A stretch of 64,000 nucleotides of DNA. Source: Streptomyces sp. Y2F8-2 (lineage in GTDB: Bacteria > Actinomycetota > Actinomycetes > Streptomycetales > Streptomycetaceae). A model generated the notes under the pieces. That model made no database searches. It was given only the letters and a program-made list of their open reading frames with translations, and had not been told where the DNA came from. Below are positions 44,217 through 54,051 of the stretch, in pieces; position 1 is the first letter of the stretch, and each line of letters starts with the position of its first letter. Position numbers and translations under genes: made by a program. The DNA lies in the NCBI RefSeq assembly GCF_014905555.1, contig NZ_BNGS01000012.1:1-64000 (forward strand). The letters are read 5' to 3'.

Positions 44217-46685
44217 GTGAACAGGGACGCGACCGACCCCTTCGTGCATGTCCGGGGCGCCGGTGAGAACAACCTGCGGAACATCGATGTCGACATTCCG
44301 CGGGACGCGATGGTCGCCTTCACCGGCGTCTCCGGTTCGGGCAAGTCCTCGCTCGCGTTCGGCACGCTCTACGCGGAGGCCCAGCGGCGCTACTTCGAGT
44401 CCGTGGCACCGTACGCCCGAAGACTGTTGCAACAGGTCGGCGCACCGCACGTGCAGGAGATCACCGGACTGCCACCGGCTGTGGCCCTGCAGCAGCGACG
44501 CGGGTCGCCCAGCTCGCGCTCGACGGTCGGCACCCTCACCACCCTGTCCAATCTGCTGCGCATGCTGTACTCCCGCGCCGGCACCTATCCGCCCGGCGCC
44601 GCACGGCTGGAAGCCGAGTCGTTCTCCCCCAACACCGCGGCCGGCGCCTGCCCGGAGTGCCACGGACTGGGCGTCGTGCACGACGTCGCCGAGGACCTGC
44701 TCGTCCCGGACCCCTCGCTGAGCATCCGCGAGGGGGCGATCGCCGCATGGCCGGGCGCCTGGCAGGGCGCCAACCTGCGCAGTGTCGTGAGCGGCCTGGG
44801 GATCGACATCGACCGACCGTGGCGCAGGCTCAGGAAGAAGGACCGGGACTGGCTGCTGTACACGGACGAGCAGCCCTCCGTGTACATCGAGCCGGAGGAG
44901 GACCGCGTCGACTACGGCTACCAGGGCAAGTTCTGGAGCGCCCGCAAGCACGTCATGCACGTCCTCGCCGACTCCAAGAGCGAGAAGATGCGCGAACGGG
45001 CGCTCCGGTTCGTCAGGAGTGTGCCCTGCCCCGCGTGTCACGGCAGCGGACTGCGGCCCGAGGCGCTCGCCGTGACCTTCGCGGGACGTTCCATCGCCGA
45101 GATCAACGCGATGCCGCTCACAGAGGTCTTGGCGCTGCTGCGGCCCGTCGCGGGGCGGTCCGAGGCCGACGCCACCACCTCGACCGCCCGATCCGGGGAG
45201 ACGACCGAGGTCGCGGTCCGGATCTGCGGCGATCTGGTCGCGCGGGTCGACGTACTGCTCGACCTGGGCCTCGGATATCTCAGCCTCGGGCGCCGCTCGA
45301 CGACCCTGTCGCCAGGCGAGGCGCAGCGCCTGCGGATCGCCACCCAGCTGCGCTCGGGGCTGTTCGGCGTCGTCTACGTCCTCGACGAACCCTCCGCGGG
45401 CCTGCACCCGGCTGACGCGGAACCGCTGCTGGACGTGCTGGACCGCCTCAAGGCGGCGGGCAACTCGCTGTTCGTCGTGGAGCACGACATGGACGTCGTA
45501 CGGCGGGCGGACTGGGTGGTCGACATCGGCCCCGCCGCGGGCGAGGGCGGCGGACGCGTGCTGTACAGCGGCCCGGTCGCCGGTCTCGAGCGGGTCCGGG
45601 AGTCGGCCACGAGCCAGTACCTGTTCGGGCGCGCCCAGCCGCTCGATCACCGCCCGCGCACACCGCACGGCTGGCTGCACCTGCGCGGGGTCTCCCGCCA
45701 CAATCTGCGTGACGTGTCCGTCGACGTACCGCTCTGCGTACTGACGGCGGTGACGGGCGTGTCCGGTTCCGGAAAGTCGACGCTGGTGACGCAGGTGCTC
45801 GCCGAGGTCGTCCGCGGCCACCTCGGACTCGTGCCCGAGGAACCCGACGAGGCGCAGCTGGAGGTCGACGTCCAGGACGCGTCGGGGGTCGAGTCGTTCG
45901 ACCGGCTGGTCCGGGTCGACCAACGGCCCATCGGCCGCACTCCCCGGTCCAACCTGGCCACGTACACCGGGATGTTCGACGCGGTGCGCAAGCTGTACGC
46001 GGCGACGGACGAAGCCAGGGCGCGCGGCTACTCGGCCGGGCGGTTCTCCTTCAACGTGCCCGAAGGGCGGTGCGAGACCTGCCAGGGCGAAGGATTCGTC
46101 GCGGTGGAACTGCTGTTCCTGCCCGGCACCTACGCGCCGTGCCCGACCTGCGAAGGCGCCCGGTACAACACCGAAACGCTGGAGGTCACCTACCGCGGCA
46201 AGAACATCGCGGAAGTACTGGCGCTGTCCGTCGACGCCGCCGCCAAGTTCCTGTCCGCCGCCCCGGCCGCCTCCCGCAGTCTGGAGACGTTGCGCGAGGT
46301 GGGACTGGGGTACCTGCGGCTGGGCCAGCCCGCGACGGAACTCAGCGGCGGTGAGGCGCAACGCATCAAACTGGCGACCGAACTGCAGCGGGCCCGCCGC
46401 GGGCACGCGCTCTACCTGCTCGACGAGCCGACGGCCGGGCTGCATCCCTCGGACATCGCGCTACTGCTGCGCCAACTGCACCGGCTCGTCGACGCCGGCA
46501 ACACGGTCGTCGTCGTCGAGCACGACCTGGCCACGATCGCCACCGCCGACTGGGTCATCGACCTCGGTCCGGGCGGCGGCGACGCGGGCGGGCGGGTGGT
46601 CGCGGCGGGTCCGCCGGCCAAGGTGGCGAGGGCCCGCCGCAGCGCCACCGCACCGTATCTCGCGGCCCGGCTCGCGCGCTCCTGA
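44217..46685 (+). CDS. UvrA-like ABC ATPase (excinuclease A paralogue, UvrA2/DrrC type)
   Basis: 822 residues against about 950-1000 for housekeeping UvrA. Two ABC units are complete: Walker A GVSGSGKSSLAFG and GVSGSGKSTLVTQ, signatures LSPGEAQRL and LSGGEAQRI. Zinc-finger cysteine pairs are visible in CPECHGLG/CPACHGSG and CETCQGEGF/CPTCEGARYN. The shorter length matches UvrA2/DrrC proteins, which lack the UvrB-binding insertion and are linked to tolerance of DNA-binding drugs. A role in DNA-damage or antibiotic tolerance is inferred. GTG 44217 follows TCAGGAACG. Confidence 0.87.
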   Translation: MNRDATDPFVHVRGAGENNLRNIDVDIPRDAMVAFTGVSGSGKSSLAFGTLYAEAQRRYFESVAPYARRLLQQVGAPHVQEITGLPPAVALQQRRGSPSSRSTVGTLTTLSNLLRMLYSRAGTYPPGAARLEAESFSPNTAAGACPECHGLGVVHDVAEDLLVPDPSLSIREGAIAAWPGAWQGANLRSVVSGLGIDIDRPWRRLRKKDRDWLLYTDEQPSVYIEPEEDRVDYGYQGKFWSARKHVMHVLADSKSEKMRERALRFVRSVPCPACHGSGLRPEALAVTFAGRSIAEINAMPLTEVLALLRPVAGRSEADATTSTARSGETTEVAVRICGDLVARVDVLLDLGLGYLSLGRRSTTLSPGEAQRLRIATQLRSGLFGVVYVLDEPSAGLHPADAEPLLDVLDRLKAAGNSLFVVEHDMDVVRRADWVVDIGPAAGEGGGRVLYSGPVAGLERVRESATSQYLFGRAQPLDHRPRTPHGWLHLRGVSRHNLRDVSVDVPLCVLTAVTGVSGSGKSTLVTQVLAEVVRGHLGLVPEEPDEAQLEVDVQDASGVESFDRLVRVDQRPIGRTPRSNLATYTGMFDAVRKLYAATDEARARGYSAGRFSFNVPEGRCETCQGEGFVAVELLFLPGTYAPCPTCEGARYNTETLEVTYRGKNIAEVLALSVDAAAKFLSAAPAASRSLETLREVGLGYLRLGQPATELSGGEAQRIKLATELQRARRGHALYLLDEPTAGLHPSDIALLLRQLHRLVDAGNTVVVVEHDLATIATADWVIDLGPGGGDAGGRVVAAGPPAKVARARRSATAPYLAARLARS

Positions 46686-46691
46686 CGACAG

Positions 46692-46709
46692 AATCGCGAT
46701 CGCGATTCC
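46692..46709. repeat. Perfect 18-bp palindrome
   Basis: GAATCGCGATCGCGATTC reads the same on both strands, 7 bases after the UvrA-like stop. It has no loop, so it is more likely a protein-binding site or short terminator than a typical hairpin. Confidence 0.5.
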
Positions 46710-46860
46710 CCGAGCACCTGCGGCGCGACCCGGTGGCCGGGTGGTCTCGCACACCAGCGCGGTGCGCGAGTACGCCGGCCTTACGGCAACCGCGGGACGC
46801 GACCTGCCGCGGCAGTCCCGCAGCCCGGCCTGAGCGGTCGCGTGTGGCAAGAATGACCCC

Positions 46861-47523
46861 ATGCACATGGTGATCGCGGGTGGACACGGCAAGATCGCGC
46901 GCCGGCTGACCCGGCTGCTCTCGGCCCGCGGCGACAACGTCACAGGGCTGATCCGCAACCCGGACCACGCCGACGACCTGCGCGCGGACGGCGCGGAACC
47001 GGTGGTGTGCGATCTGGAGCACGCCTCGGTGGACGAGGTGGCCGGCCACCTCAGCGGCGCCGACGCGGCACTGTTCGCCGCGGGCGCCGGACCGGGCAGC
47101 GGCGCGGCCCGCAAGCAGACGGTGGACCGGAACGCGGCCATCCTCCTCGCCGACGCGGCCGAGCGCGCCGGGATGCGCCGCTTTCTGGTGATCTCCGCGA
47201 TGGGCGTGGACAGTCCGCCGCCGCCCGGCACCGACCCGGTGTTCGCCGCCTACCTGAAGGCCAAGGGCGAGGCGGACGCCGACATCGCCTCCCGTCCGGG
47301 ACTGGACTGGACGATTCTGCGCCCGGGGATGCTCACCGACGACCCCGGTAGCGGCCGCGTCACGCTCGCCGAGCACACCGACCGCGGCCAGGTGCCGCGC
47401 GACGACGTGGCTGCGGTGCTCGCAGCCCTGCTCCACGAGCCCAGGACCGCCGGGCGCATCCTCGAGCTGATCAGCGGGTCCACCCCGGTCGAGGAGGCGG
47501 TGCGCGCCGTGGCCGGCGGCTGA
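46861..47523 (+). CDS. NAD(P)-binding protein (atypical SDR/NmrA-like)
   Basis: 220 residues. MVIAGGHGKIARRLTRLL is the dinucleotide-binding motif (GGxGxIxRR); VISAMGVDSPPPPG and YLKAKGEADADI follow the atypical SDR pattern (YwnB/HIM-type). Likely a small NADPH-binding reductase or redox sensor; no substrate can be named. No strong ribosome site at 46861; ATG 46867 is also possible. Confidence 0.8.
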   Translation: MHMVIAGGHGKIARRLTRLLSARGDNVTGLIRNPDHADDLRADGAEPVVCDLEHASVDEVAGHLSGADAALFAAGAGPGSGAARKQTVDRNAAILLADAAERAGMRRFLVISAMGVDSPPPPGTDPVFAAYLKAKGEADADIASRPGLDWTILRPGMLTDDPGSGRVTLAEHTDRGQVPRDDVAAVLAALLHEPRTAGRILELISGSTPVEEAVRAVAGG

Positions 47524-47686
47524 CGCCGCACTCCGCCCTCGCCCGGGTGCGGGTAATGACTTGCACAGGTCCGGTCGCCCCACGAGTACGCGAGAAAGGA
47601 TCCACACATCTCGGGTAGCCGGCCCGTGAGCGGGTACGCGACATGCCGCGCGGTTCTCTGAGGGCTTCGAGGGACGGAGTGGTCCC

Positions 47687-49468
47687 ATGGTCGGCAGTCA
47701 GGCGCCCAGCCTGCACCACCGCTACTCCCACCGGAAGGGCAGCCTTCCGCGGGGCAGCGCCGGGCGGGACCCCACGGCCGCGCGCGGAGGGCCCTGCCCG
47801 CCCGCTCGAACCCCAGCCGACCATGCCCTGCACGAACTGGTCGCGCTCTCCCGCGCCCTGTTCGGCACTCTGGACGAAGTCGAGATTCTGCGCCTGGCCA
47901 TGGACCACATAGCCGCCGCGGGGCCATACAGTGCCGAGGCCGGATACCTCAATGTGGGCGGCGACCTGGTCCCCAGTCCAAGGGACGGGCAGATGCCTGC
48001 CTCGGCCGTGAGCCGGAGGGTGCGGGAGCTGGCCGGGCAGGACGGCAACGTGACCGTACCCGGCAGGCCCTGGGGTCGGGCCCTGGGGCTACGCGGACTT
48101 GAGGGACTCCACGGCTACCTCGTGGTGACGTCCCGCTCCCGGCCCACCGAGGCCGAGCGATCCCTGCTCGCCACGCTCGTCCGGCACACCGCTGCCGCAC
48201 TGTCAGTCGCTTTCGCACATCGCCGCCGACGCGAGGACGCGCTGGAGCTGCACCGACTGAGGGACGAACGCACAGCCCTCCAGCGGCAGCTGATCTCTGT
48301 GGTGGCCGAGCTGGGCTACGAGCGAGCCGTTCACGCGCTCATGGCCGGCGTCGCTGCCTCGGGTGGCGGCGAGGAAGCTGTCACCCGCGCACTGCACGGG
48401 CTCACTGGACTACCTGTGCTGGTCGAGGACCGCTTCGGTCGGCTGAGGTCCTGGACCGGCCCCAGCCGCCCCGTCCCCTATCCCGAACCGGACCCAGTGC
48501 GCCAGGACGAAATGCTGTACGCCGTCGCCCGTCAGGCCGGGCCGGTGCGGATAAGGGACCGGCTGATCACCCTGATCCGCCCGCACGGCGAGATCCTGGG
48601 CGTGCTGGCCCTGGTCGATGCCCGGGACGAGGCCGACGAGCACACCGTGCTCGCGCTGGAACACGCTGCCGCGTCACTCGCCCCGGAGCTGACGCACCTG
48701 CGCAATCTGGCGGAAGTGGAGCTGAGGCTGCACCGCGAGCTGGTGGACGACCTCTTGGCAGGGACGGACGAGGCGAGCGCCTACGCCCGGTCCGAGGCAG
48801 TCGGACACGACCTGCACCGCAGCCACTACGTCGTCGTGGTGCAGTGGTCGAACCGGACCGCCGACGATTCCTTCGCACAGACCGTGGGGCGGGCGGCCTC
48901 TGCCGTGGGCATGCGCTCGCTGCTGACCCGACGCTCCGACCACGTCGTCCTGGTCGCCGACGACAGGCCGCACGCCCGCTCGCTGTACGAGGCGCTCGCC
49001 CGGGAGACCGGAACACGGTCCGGGACGATCGGGGTGAGCGCCCCTTCCGACTCCCTGAACGACATCCCCCACCACTACCAGGAGGCGCAGCGCGCCCTGG
49101 ACGTGCGCCGCCACTCCCGCGAGCGCTACGGCACGGCGTTCTTCGACGAGCTCGGCCTCTACCGCATCCTGGGACCCGGCAACGATTACCGGGAACTGGA
49201 GACGTTCGTACAGGAGTGGCTCGGGCAGCTCATCGACTACGACTCCCGGCACCACGCGACCTTGGTGGAGACCCTGTCCCGGTACTTCGACTGCGGCGGC
49301 AACTACGACGAGACCGCGGAATCCCTCGCGATCCACCGCAGCACGCTGCGCTATCGGCTCCAGCGCATCCGCGACATCAGCGGCAACGACCTCGCGAACG
49401 TCGAGGACCGGCTGAACCTCCAGGTGGCGACCCGAGTGTGGAAGATCGTGCTGGGCGGGCCCGGCTGA
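47687..49468 (+). CDS. PucR-type transcriptional regulator with GAF-like domain
   Basis: 593 residues. The first third (about 45-180) contains a GAF-like sensory region (DHIAAAGPYSAEAGYLNVGGD); the middle is helical; the C terminus (about 500-590) is the HTH_30 domain typical of PucR (TLSRYFDCGGNYDETAESLAIHRSTLRYRL). GGAG lies about 8 bases before the ATG at 47687. PucR/CdaR regulators control nitrogen compound catabolism. It is convergent with the aldehyde dehydrogenase at 49526, which it might control (inference). Confidence 0.83.
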   Translation: MVGSQAPSLHHRYSHRKGSLPRGSAGRDPTAARGGPCPPARTPADHALHELVALSRALFGTLDEVEILRLAMDHIAAAGPYSAEAGYLNVGGDLVPSPRDGQMPASAVSRRVRELAGQDGNVTVPGRPWGRALGLRGLEGLHGYLVVTSRSRPTEAERSLLATLVRHTAAALSVAFAHRRRREDALELHRLRDERTALQRQLISVVAELGYERAVHALMAGVAASGGGEEAVTRALHGLTGLPVLVEDRFGRLRSWTGPSRPVPYPEPDPVRQDEMLYAVARQAGPVRIRDRLITLIRPHGEILGVLALVDARDEADEHTVLALEHAAASLAPELTHLRNLAEVELRLHRELVDDLLAGTDEASAYARSEAVGHDLHRSHYVVVVQWSNRTADDSFAQTVGRAASAVGMRSLLTRRSDHVVLVADDRPHARSLYEALARETGTRSGTIGVSAPSDSLNDIPHHYQEAQRALDVRRHSRERYGTAFFDELGLYRILGPGNDYRELETFVQEWLGQLIDYDSRHHATLVETLSRYFDCGGNYDETAESLAIHRSTLRYRLQRIRDISGNDLANVEDRLNLQVATRVWKIVLGGPG

Positions 49469-49525
49469 CGCCTCGCTGGAACTCCTGTGGGAGTGGTGTC
49501 AGCAGCGCTGCAGTGGCGTCGTAGG

Positions 49526-50950
49526 TCAGCCCAGCACTTCTTCGATCGGGGCGTCGGCGTCCACGTAGCGCACGAGCTTGCGGTTCGCGAATTCCACGAT
49601 GCCCACGTCGCCGAGTTCGCGCCCGTAGCCGGAGCGCTTGATGCCGCCGAAGGGCAGCTCCGGTCGGGACGCGGTCGGGTGGTTGATCCATACCATGCCC
49701 GCCTCCAGCCGGTCCGCGACTCCGCGAGCACGTTCCGGGTCGGCGGCGAAGACCGCGCCTCCCAGGCCGTAGGGAGAGGTGTTGGCCAGCGCCACGGCCT
49801 CGTCCTCGTCGGCGACCCGGTAGACCGTGGCGACGGGGCCGAAGAGCTCTTCCCGGTAGGCCCGCATGTCCGGTGTGACGTCGGTGAGAAGAGTCGGCTC
49901 GACGAAGGCGCCCGGCAGGTCGGGCCGCCCGCCGCCCAGCACCACCGTGGCTCCCTTGTCCACCGCGTCACGAACCTGCTCCATCAGGAGTTCGGCCGCG
50001 GCCTCGGAGGACAGCGGGCCGAGCGTGGTGGCGGGGTCGGCCGGATCTCCCGGTTGCACCTCGCTCATCCGGTCACGCAGCCCGGTGACGAAGGCGTCGT
50101 AGACGTCGGCAAGGGCGATGAAGCGCTTGGCCGCCACGCAGCACTGCCCGGTGTTGCCCATCCGGCCGAGGAACGCGGCGTACACGGTGCGCTCGAGGTT
50201 GTGATCGTCCAGCACGACGAAGGGATCACTGCCACCCAGCTCGAGGACGGACTTTTTGACATTGCGGCCGGCGATCTCGCCCAAGCTCACGCCCGCCCGC
50301 TCGCTTCCGGTCAGTGACGCTCCCTGCACTCGAGAGTCATCGATGATGTTCCCGACGTCTCTGCCCCGCACGAAAAGATTGGTGTAGACCCCGGTCGGCA
50401 CAACCGCATCCGTGAACAGCTGCTCGAGTGCCAGTGCGGACTGGGGGCAGCTACTCGCGTGCTTGAGCAGGATCGTGTTGCCCAGGACGAGGTTCGGACC
50501 CGCGAATCGGACGACCTGGTACAGCGGGAAGTTCCACGGCATAACGCCGAGAAGGACGCCGAGCGGCTCGTTCACCAGCACGGCCGTGCCCTCGGGCACC
50601 GGCAGGGGTCGTTCTTCCAGCAGCTCGGGGCCGTGCTCTCCGTAGTAGGTGAGGATGTCGGACGCGAGGTCGACCTCTGCACGGCTCGAGTTGATCAGCT
50701 TGCCGACCTCAAGGGTCAGGAGGTGCGCCAGTTCCTCCTTGCGCTCCCTCATGAGCCGGCCGGCGCGTTGCACGAGGGCCCCCCGGTCGGCCGTCGACCG
50801 GGCACGCCAGTTTGGAAAGCTGCGGTGCGCCGCGTCGATCGCGCGCCCTACGTCCTCGTCGCTCAGCGCCGGGAACTCACGAACCCTTTCACCGGTGTAC
50901 GGGTTGACCGTGGCGATGGGGCTTGCCTGGGCAGTGACATGGGCGTCCAT
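49526..50950 (-). CDS. Aldehyde dehydrogenase (succinate-semialdehyde dehydrogenase-like)
   Basis: 474 residues. Catalytic Cys lies in NTGQCCVAAKR, Glu in VLELGGSDPF; NPYTGERV at the start and KRSGYGRELG near the end match the NAD-dependent succinate-semialdehyde dehydrogenase group. ATG 50950 follows GGGAGGCG. It may work in stress-linked GABA or aldehyde clearance. Not part of an obvious operon. Confidence 0.9.
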   Translation of the reverse strand: MDAHVTAQASPIATVNPYTGERVREFPALSDEDVGRAIDAAHRSFPNWRARSTADRGALVQRAGRLMRERKEELAHLLTLEVGKLINSSRAEVDLASDILTYYGEHGPELLEERPLPVPEGTAVLVNEPLGVLLGVMPWNFPLYQVVRFAGPNLVLGNTILLKHASSCPQSALALEQLFTDAVVPTGVYTNLFVRGRDVGNIIDDSRVQGASLTGSERAGVSLGEIAGRNVKKSVLELGGSDPFVVLDDHNLERTVYAAFLGRMGNTGQCCVAAKRFIALADVYDAFVTGLRDRMSEVQPGDPADPATTLGPLSSEAAAELLMEQVRDAVDKGATVVLGGGRPDLPGAFVEPTLLTDVTPDMRAYREELFGPVATVYRVADEDEAVALANTSPYGLGGAVFAADPERARGVADRLEAGMVWINHPTASRPELPFGGIKRSGYGRELGDVGIVEFANRKLVRYVDADAPIEEVLG

Positions 50951-51149
50951 GACGCCTCCCTGGAGTCGGGACCCCTCGGGTTTCCACGCCCGGACCCGCT
51001 CACACGTGCTGATCCGGTCCCATGTCACGGCAGGCTGGGGGCAGTCGTGGTCATCGCCGTCCGTGGGCGGGCGCGGGCCGGGCCGGCGTGGCAGGCTTGC
51101 AGGGCGTCCGCGCCGTTCGTCGCAACACAGCAGCGAAGGAGGACGACCC

Positions 51150-51530
51150 ATGGATGAGCAGGAATTCGTCCGTACCGTCGCCGAGCGCACCGGACTGGGC
51201 CGGGAGGAGGCGGGGGACCTGACCTGGGCCACGCTCGAGACGCTGGCCCACAGGCTGAGCCCGGGGGAGGCCAGGGACCTGGTCACCGAGCTCCCCGAGG
51301 GCCTCGCGGAGGCGGTGCGCCGGGGAACCACGGATCGCATCGAGCGGTTCGGCCACAAGGACAGCGTGCGGCGCGTGGCCGAACGCACCATGCTCAAGGA
51401 GGAGGAGGCCGACCGGGGTGTGCGAACCGTACTGGCCGTGCTCCGCGAGGCGATCAGCGAGAAGGAGTTCAACGACCTGATGGCGCAGCTCGGAACGGAC
51501 TTCTCCCAGGCCATGAAACCCGCCGGGTGA
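51150..51530 (+). CDS. DUF2267 protein
   Basis: 126 residues. FVRTVAERTGLGREEAGDLT followed by ATLETLAHRLSPGEARDLV and a second half-repeat (VRTVLAVLREAISEKEFNDL) form the helical DUF2267 fold. GAAGGAGG precedes the ATG. The family is common in actinobacterial stress clusters; biochemical role unknown. A damaged paralogue lies at 55162. Confidence 0.88.
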   Translation: MDEQEFVRTVAERTGLGREEAGDLTWATLETLAHRLSPGEARDLVTELPEGLAEAVRRGTTDRIERFGHKDSVRRVAERTMLKEEEADRGVRTVLAVLREAISEKEFNDLMAQLGTDFSQAMKPAG

Positions 51531-51584
51531 CACCCGCGGATCGCCGGTCCCTCGCGGCCGTCATGGCGTGAGGCGCACACGAAG

Positions 51585-51604
51585 GCCCGGGCCGCGGCCC
51601 GGGC
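51585..51604. terminator. Bidirectional terminator between DUF2267 and LysR genes
   Basis: A perfect GC palindrome (arms GCCCGGGCCG and CGGCCCGGGC) lies 55 bases after the DUF2267 stop and just beyond the LysR stop at 51606, between convergent genes. Confidence 0.7.
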
Positions 51605-51605
51605 G

Positions 51606-52496
51606 TCACAGTGCGATGACGTGGAGGTCGACCAGGTCGAGCAGCGCCCGCAGAGCCGAGCTGGGCCGCCGGGTCGACGACGTGCCGAGATGCATGCTCC
51701 AGCGGAGCACGGTGCCGTGGACGTCCAGGACGTGCAGGCCGGGGGTGCGGGCAACGGCGAACGCGGGCAGGAAGGCGATGCCCAGACCGTGCCGGACCAG
51801 TGCCGCCCCCATGTCGATGTCGGGCACTTCCAGTGCCACCCGGCGTGCGACGCCCGCTGCCGCGAACGCCCGGTCGACCACCTCGCGGTTGCCGTAGCCC
51901 GGCGGGAAGTCCACGAAGGGCTCCCCCGCGAGGTCCGCAAGTACCACCTTTCCCCGCTGCGCGAGCGGATGGGCGGCGCTCACCACCAGGACGAGCGGCA
52001 CGGTGGCCAGCTCCCGTGCGTCGATCCCGGCGGGCTTGCGTTCGGGCAGCGACAGGAAGGCCACGTCAAGGTCCCCGCTGAGCAGCGCCTGCGCCAGTCC
52101 CGCCGAGCCGGCCGTCGCCAGCCGCAGCCGGACGTCGATCGCCGGATGCCGCGCGTGCAGCTGCCCGAGGAGCGCAGGCAGGTCCACCACCTCGACCGAG
52201 GCCATGGCCCCCACGTTCACCGTGCCGCGCAGCGTGTCCTGTGCGGCGCGTACGGCGTCCTGGGCGGCCTGGGCGGCGTTCAGGGTGGCCCGAGCCTCCG
52301 GCAGCAGCGAGGCGCCCGCCCCGGTGAGCCGGACCTGCTGCGACGTGCGCTCGAACAGCGCGCAGCCGAGCTCGCGCTCCAGGGAGCGGATCGCGGCGGA
52401 CACCCCTGACTGCACCACGTGCAGCCGGCGTGCGGCACGAGTGAAACTCAGCTCCTCGGCGACCGCGATGAAGTGCTCCAGCTGACGTAGCTCCAC
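51606..52496 (-). CDS. LysR-family transcriptional regulator
   Basis: 296 residues. The N-terminal winged helix (LRQLEHFIAVAEELSFTRAA ... ) is followed by the typical RSLERELGCALFERTSQQVRLT wing and a periplasmic-binding-like effector domain (about 90-290). The GTG at 52496 is the standard position for this family (about 3 residues before LRQL); a further upstream ATG adds 15 non-family residues. It is divergent from the MFS gene, which it probably controls. Confidence 0.9.
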   Translation of the reverse strand: MELRQLEHFIAVAEELSFTRAARRLHVVQSGVSAAIRSLERELGCALFERTSQQVRLTGAGASLLPEARATLNAAQAAQDAVRAAQDTLRGTVNVGAMASVEVVDLPALLGQLHARHPAIDVRLRLATAGSAGLAQALLSGDLDVAFLSLPERKPAGIDARELATVPLVLVVSAAHPLAQRGKVVLADLAGEPFVDFPPGYGNREVVDRAFAAAGVARRVALEVPDIDMGAALVRHGLGIAFLPAFAVARTPGLHVLDVHGTVLRWSMHLGTSSTRRPSSALRALLDLVDLHVIAL

Positions 52497-52609
52497 AGCA
52501 GAAGTATCACTCGCATTGCTGGAGCCCAGCAAAAACATTCGTTGGCACTGATTCTGGCTGGTGAGGAGGATGGAAAGCGCCATCCGCTTCCGCCCGAGGA
52601 GGGGTACCC

Positions 52610-53950
52610 CTGCCTGCCGTTCCGACGCCGCTGAGCCGTCCCACAGCCGACGCTCCCGACGACCCGACCCACCGGATTCCAGCACCCGCTCCCGCCGACC
52701 TGCCGCCCCGCGCCCCCGCCCGGCGCCGTGCCTCGCACACGACCGGCTTCTGGTTCGTGGCGGTGGCTTTCACCGTGCTGATGGCCTTCGGCACCGCGCC
52801 GACCCCGCTGTGGCCGCTGTACGAGGCTCGGGACCACTTCGGCGCGACCACGGTCACGGTGGCGTACGCCTCGATGGTCGTGGGCGCAGCGGCCGCATTC
52901 CTAGGGCTGGGGCACCTGTCGGACCGGCTCGGCCGGAGGCGCATCATCGTCCCGGCGCTGCTGGTCGGCATCGTCGCGTCGGTCGTACTGATCGTGTGGC
53001 GGGACCTGCCGGGGCTGATCGCGGGCAGGATCCTGAACGGTGTCGGACTGGGGCTGATGGCCTCGACCGCGACGACGTACCTGCACGACCTCCACCACGA
53101 GGTCCGTCCGGAACGGACGGGTTCGGTGCTGCCCGGCATCGTGGCCACCGCCGCCAACCTCGGCGGCCTGGCCTCAGGGCCCCTGGTCGCCGGAGCCGCC
53201 GCCGAGTGGCTTCCCGCGCCCCTGATCACCGCCCAGGCGATCTTCACGCTCGCCATGGCAGTGTGCCTGGCGCTGGTGCTGTGCACCCCGGAGACCGTGG
53301 ACCTGGAGTTGCCCGCGGCCCAACCGTCCAGCAGGTTCGTCCTGCGCCCCGGCGGCCGGCGGGCGTTCGGCGCGGCCGGCGCGCTGGGCGCCTTCGCCTT
53401 CGCGATCCTCGGCCTGATCTCCTCCCTCGGGGCGAGCGTGCTCCACGGCACCCTGCACACCGACTCGCACCTCGTGGTCGGCCTGGCGGCCTTCCTCATG
53501 TTCGGTTCCGCGGCGGCCGCCCAGCTGGTGCTGGGCCGCCTCCCACTGCCCCGGCTCCTGACCGTGGGGGCAGTGGTCTTCCCGGTCGGGCTGGTCCTGT
53601 GCGCCGTCGCCCTCCACCATCCGGCGCTCTGGCTCTACCTGGTCGCCGTGTCCCTGTCGGGAGCCGGCTCCGGGCTGCTGTTCAAGGGAGGCGTCGAACG
53701 TGCCGGTTCAGTGGCCGAGCCCGCCTCACGCGCGGGGGTCCTCGCCGTGTTCTTCGTCGTCGCGTACCTGGGAATGGGCCTGCCCTCCGTCCTGTTCAGC
53801 ATCGCCCTGCGGCACTTCGCCGTGCAGACCGCGATGATCGGTTTCGCGACGGTCCTCTCCTGCGGCGCCGTTGTGTCGGTGGTCGTCGCGTTGCGGGATC
53901 GCGCACCCGGTCCCGGCGAGCTCTCGGCGCAGTCCGCTCGCCCCTCCTGA
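52610..53950 (+). CDS. MFS transporter, probable CTG start
   Basis: 446 residues from the proposed start. About 12 membrane segments; TM1 is TGFWFVAVAFTVLMAFG, with GHLSDRLGRRRIIVPAL as the classic MFS loop 2-3 motif. The first in-frame GTG (52757) would cut TM1 and has no ribosome site. A CTG at 52610 has AGGAGGGG about 8 bases upstream and gives a Pro/Arg-rich tail before TM1, as in many Streptomyces exporters. Divergent from the LysR gene. A frameshift at the 5' end cannot be excluded. Confidence 0.75.
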   Translation: MPAVPTPLSRPTADAPDDPTHRIPAPAPADLPPRAPARRRASHTTGFWFVAVAFTVLMAFGTAPTPLWPLYEARDHFGATTVTVAYASMVVGAAAAFLGLGHLSDRLGRRRIIVPALLVGIVASVVLIVWRDLPGLIAGRILNGVGLGLMASTATTYLHDLHHEVRPERTGSVLPGIVATAANLGGLASGPLVAGAAAEWLPAPLITAQAIFTLAMAVCLALVLCTPETVDLELPAAQPSSRFVLRPGGRRAFGAAGALGAFAFAILGLISSLGASVLHGTLHTDSHLVVGLAAFLMFGSAAAAQLVLGRLPLPRLLTVGAVVFPVGLVLCAVALHHPALWLYLVAVSLSGAGSGLLFKGGVERAGSVAEPASRAGVLAVFFVVAYLGMGLPSVLFSIALRHFAVQTAMIGFATVLSCGAVVSVVVALRDRAPGPGELSAQSARPS

Positions 53951-54051
53951 CCTCCCGGCGGCGCATGCGACACGGTTGTCTGGGAGGCGCGGACCTGGGC
54001 ACCCGGTGCGGGTGCGCGTGACACGGATCCGCGGCAGACGGGAGGCCCGAG

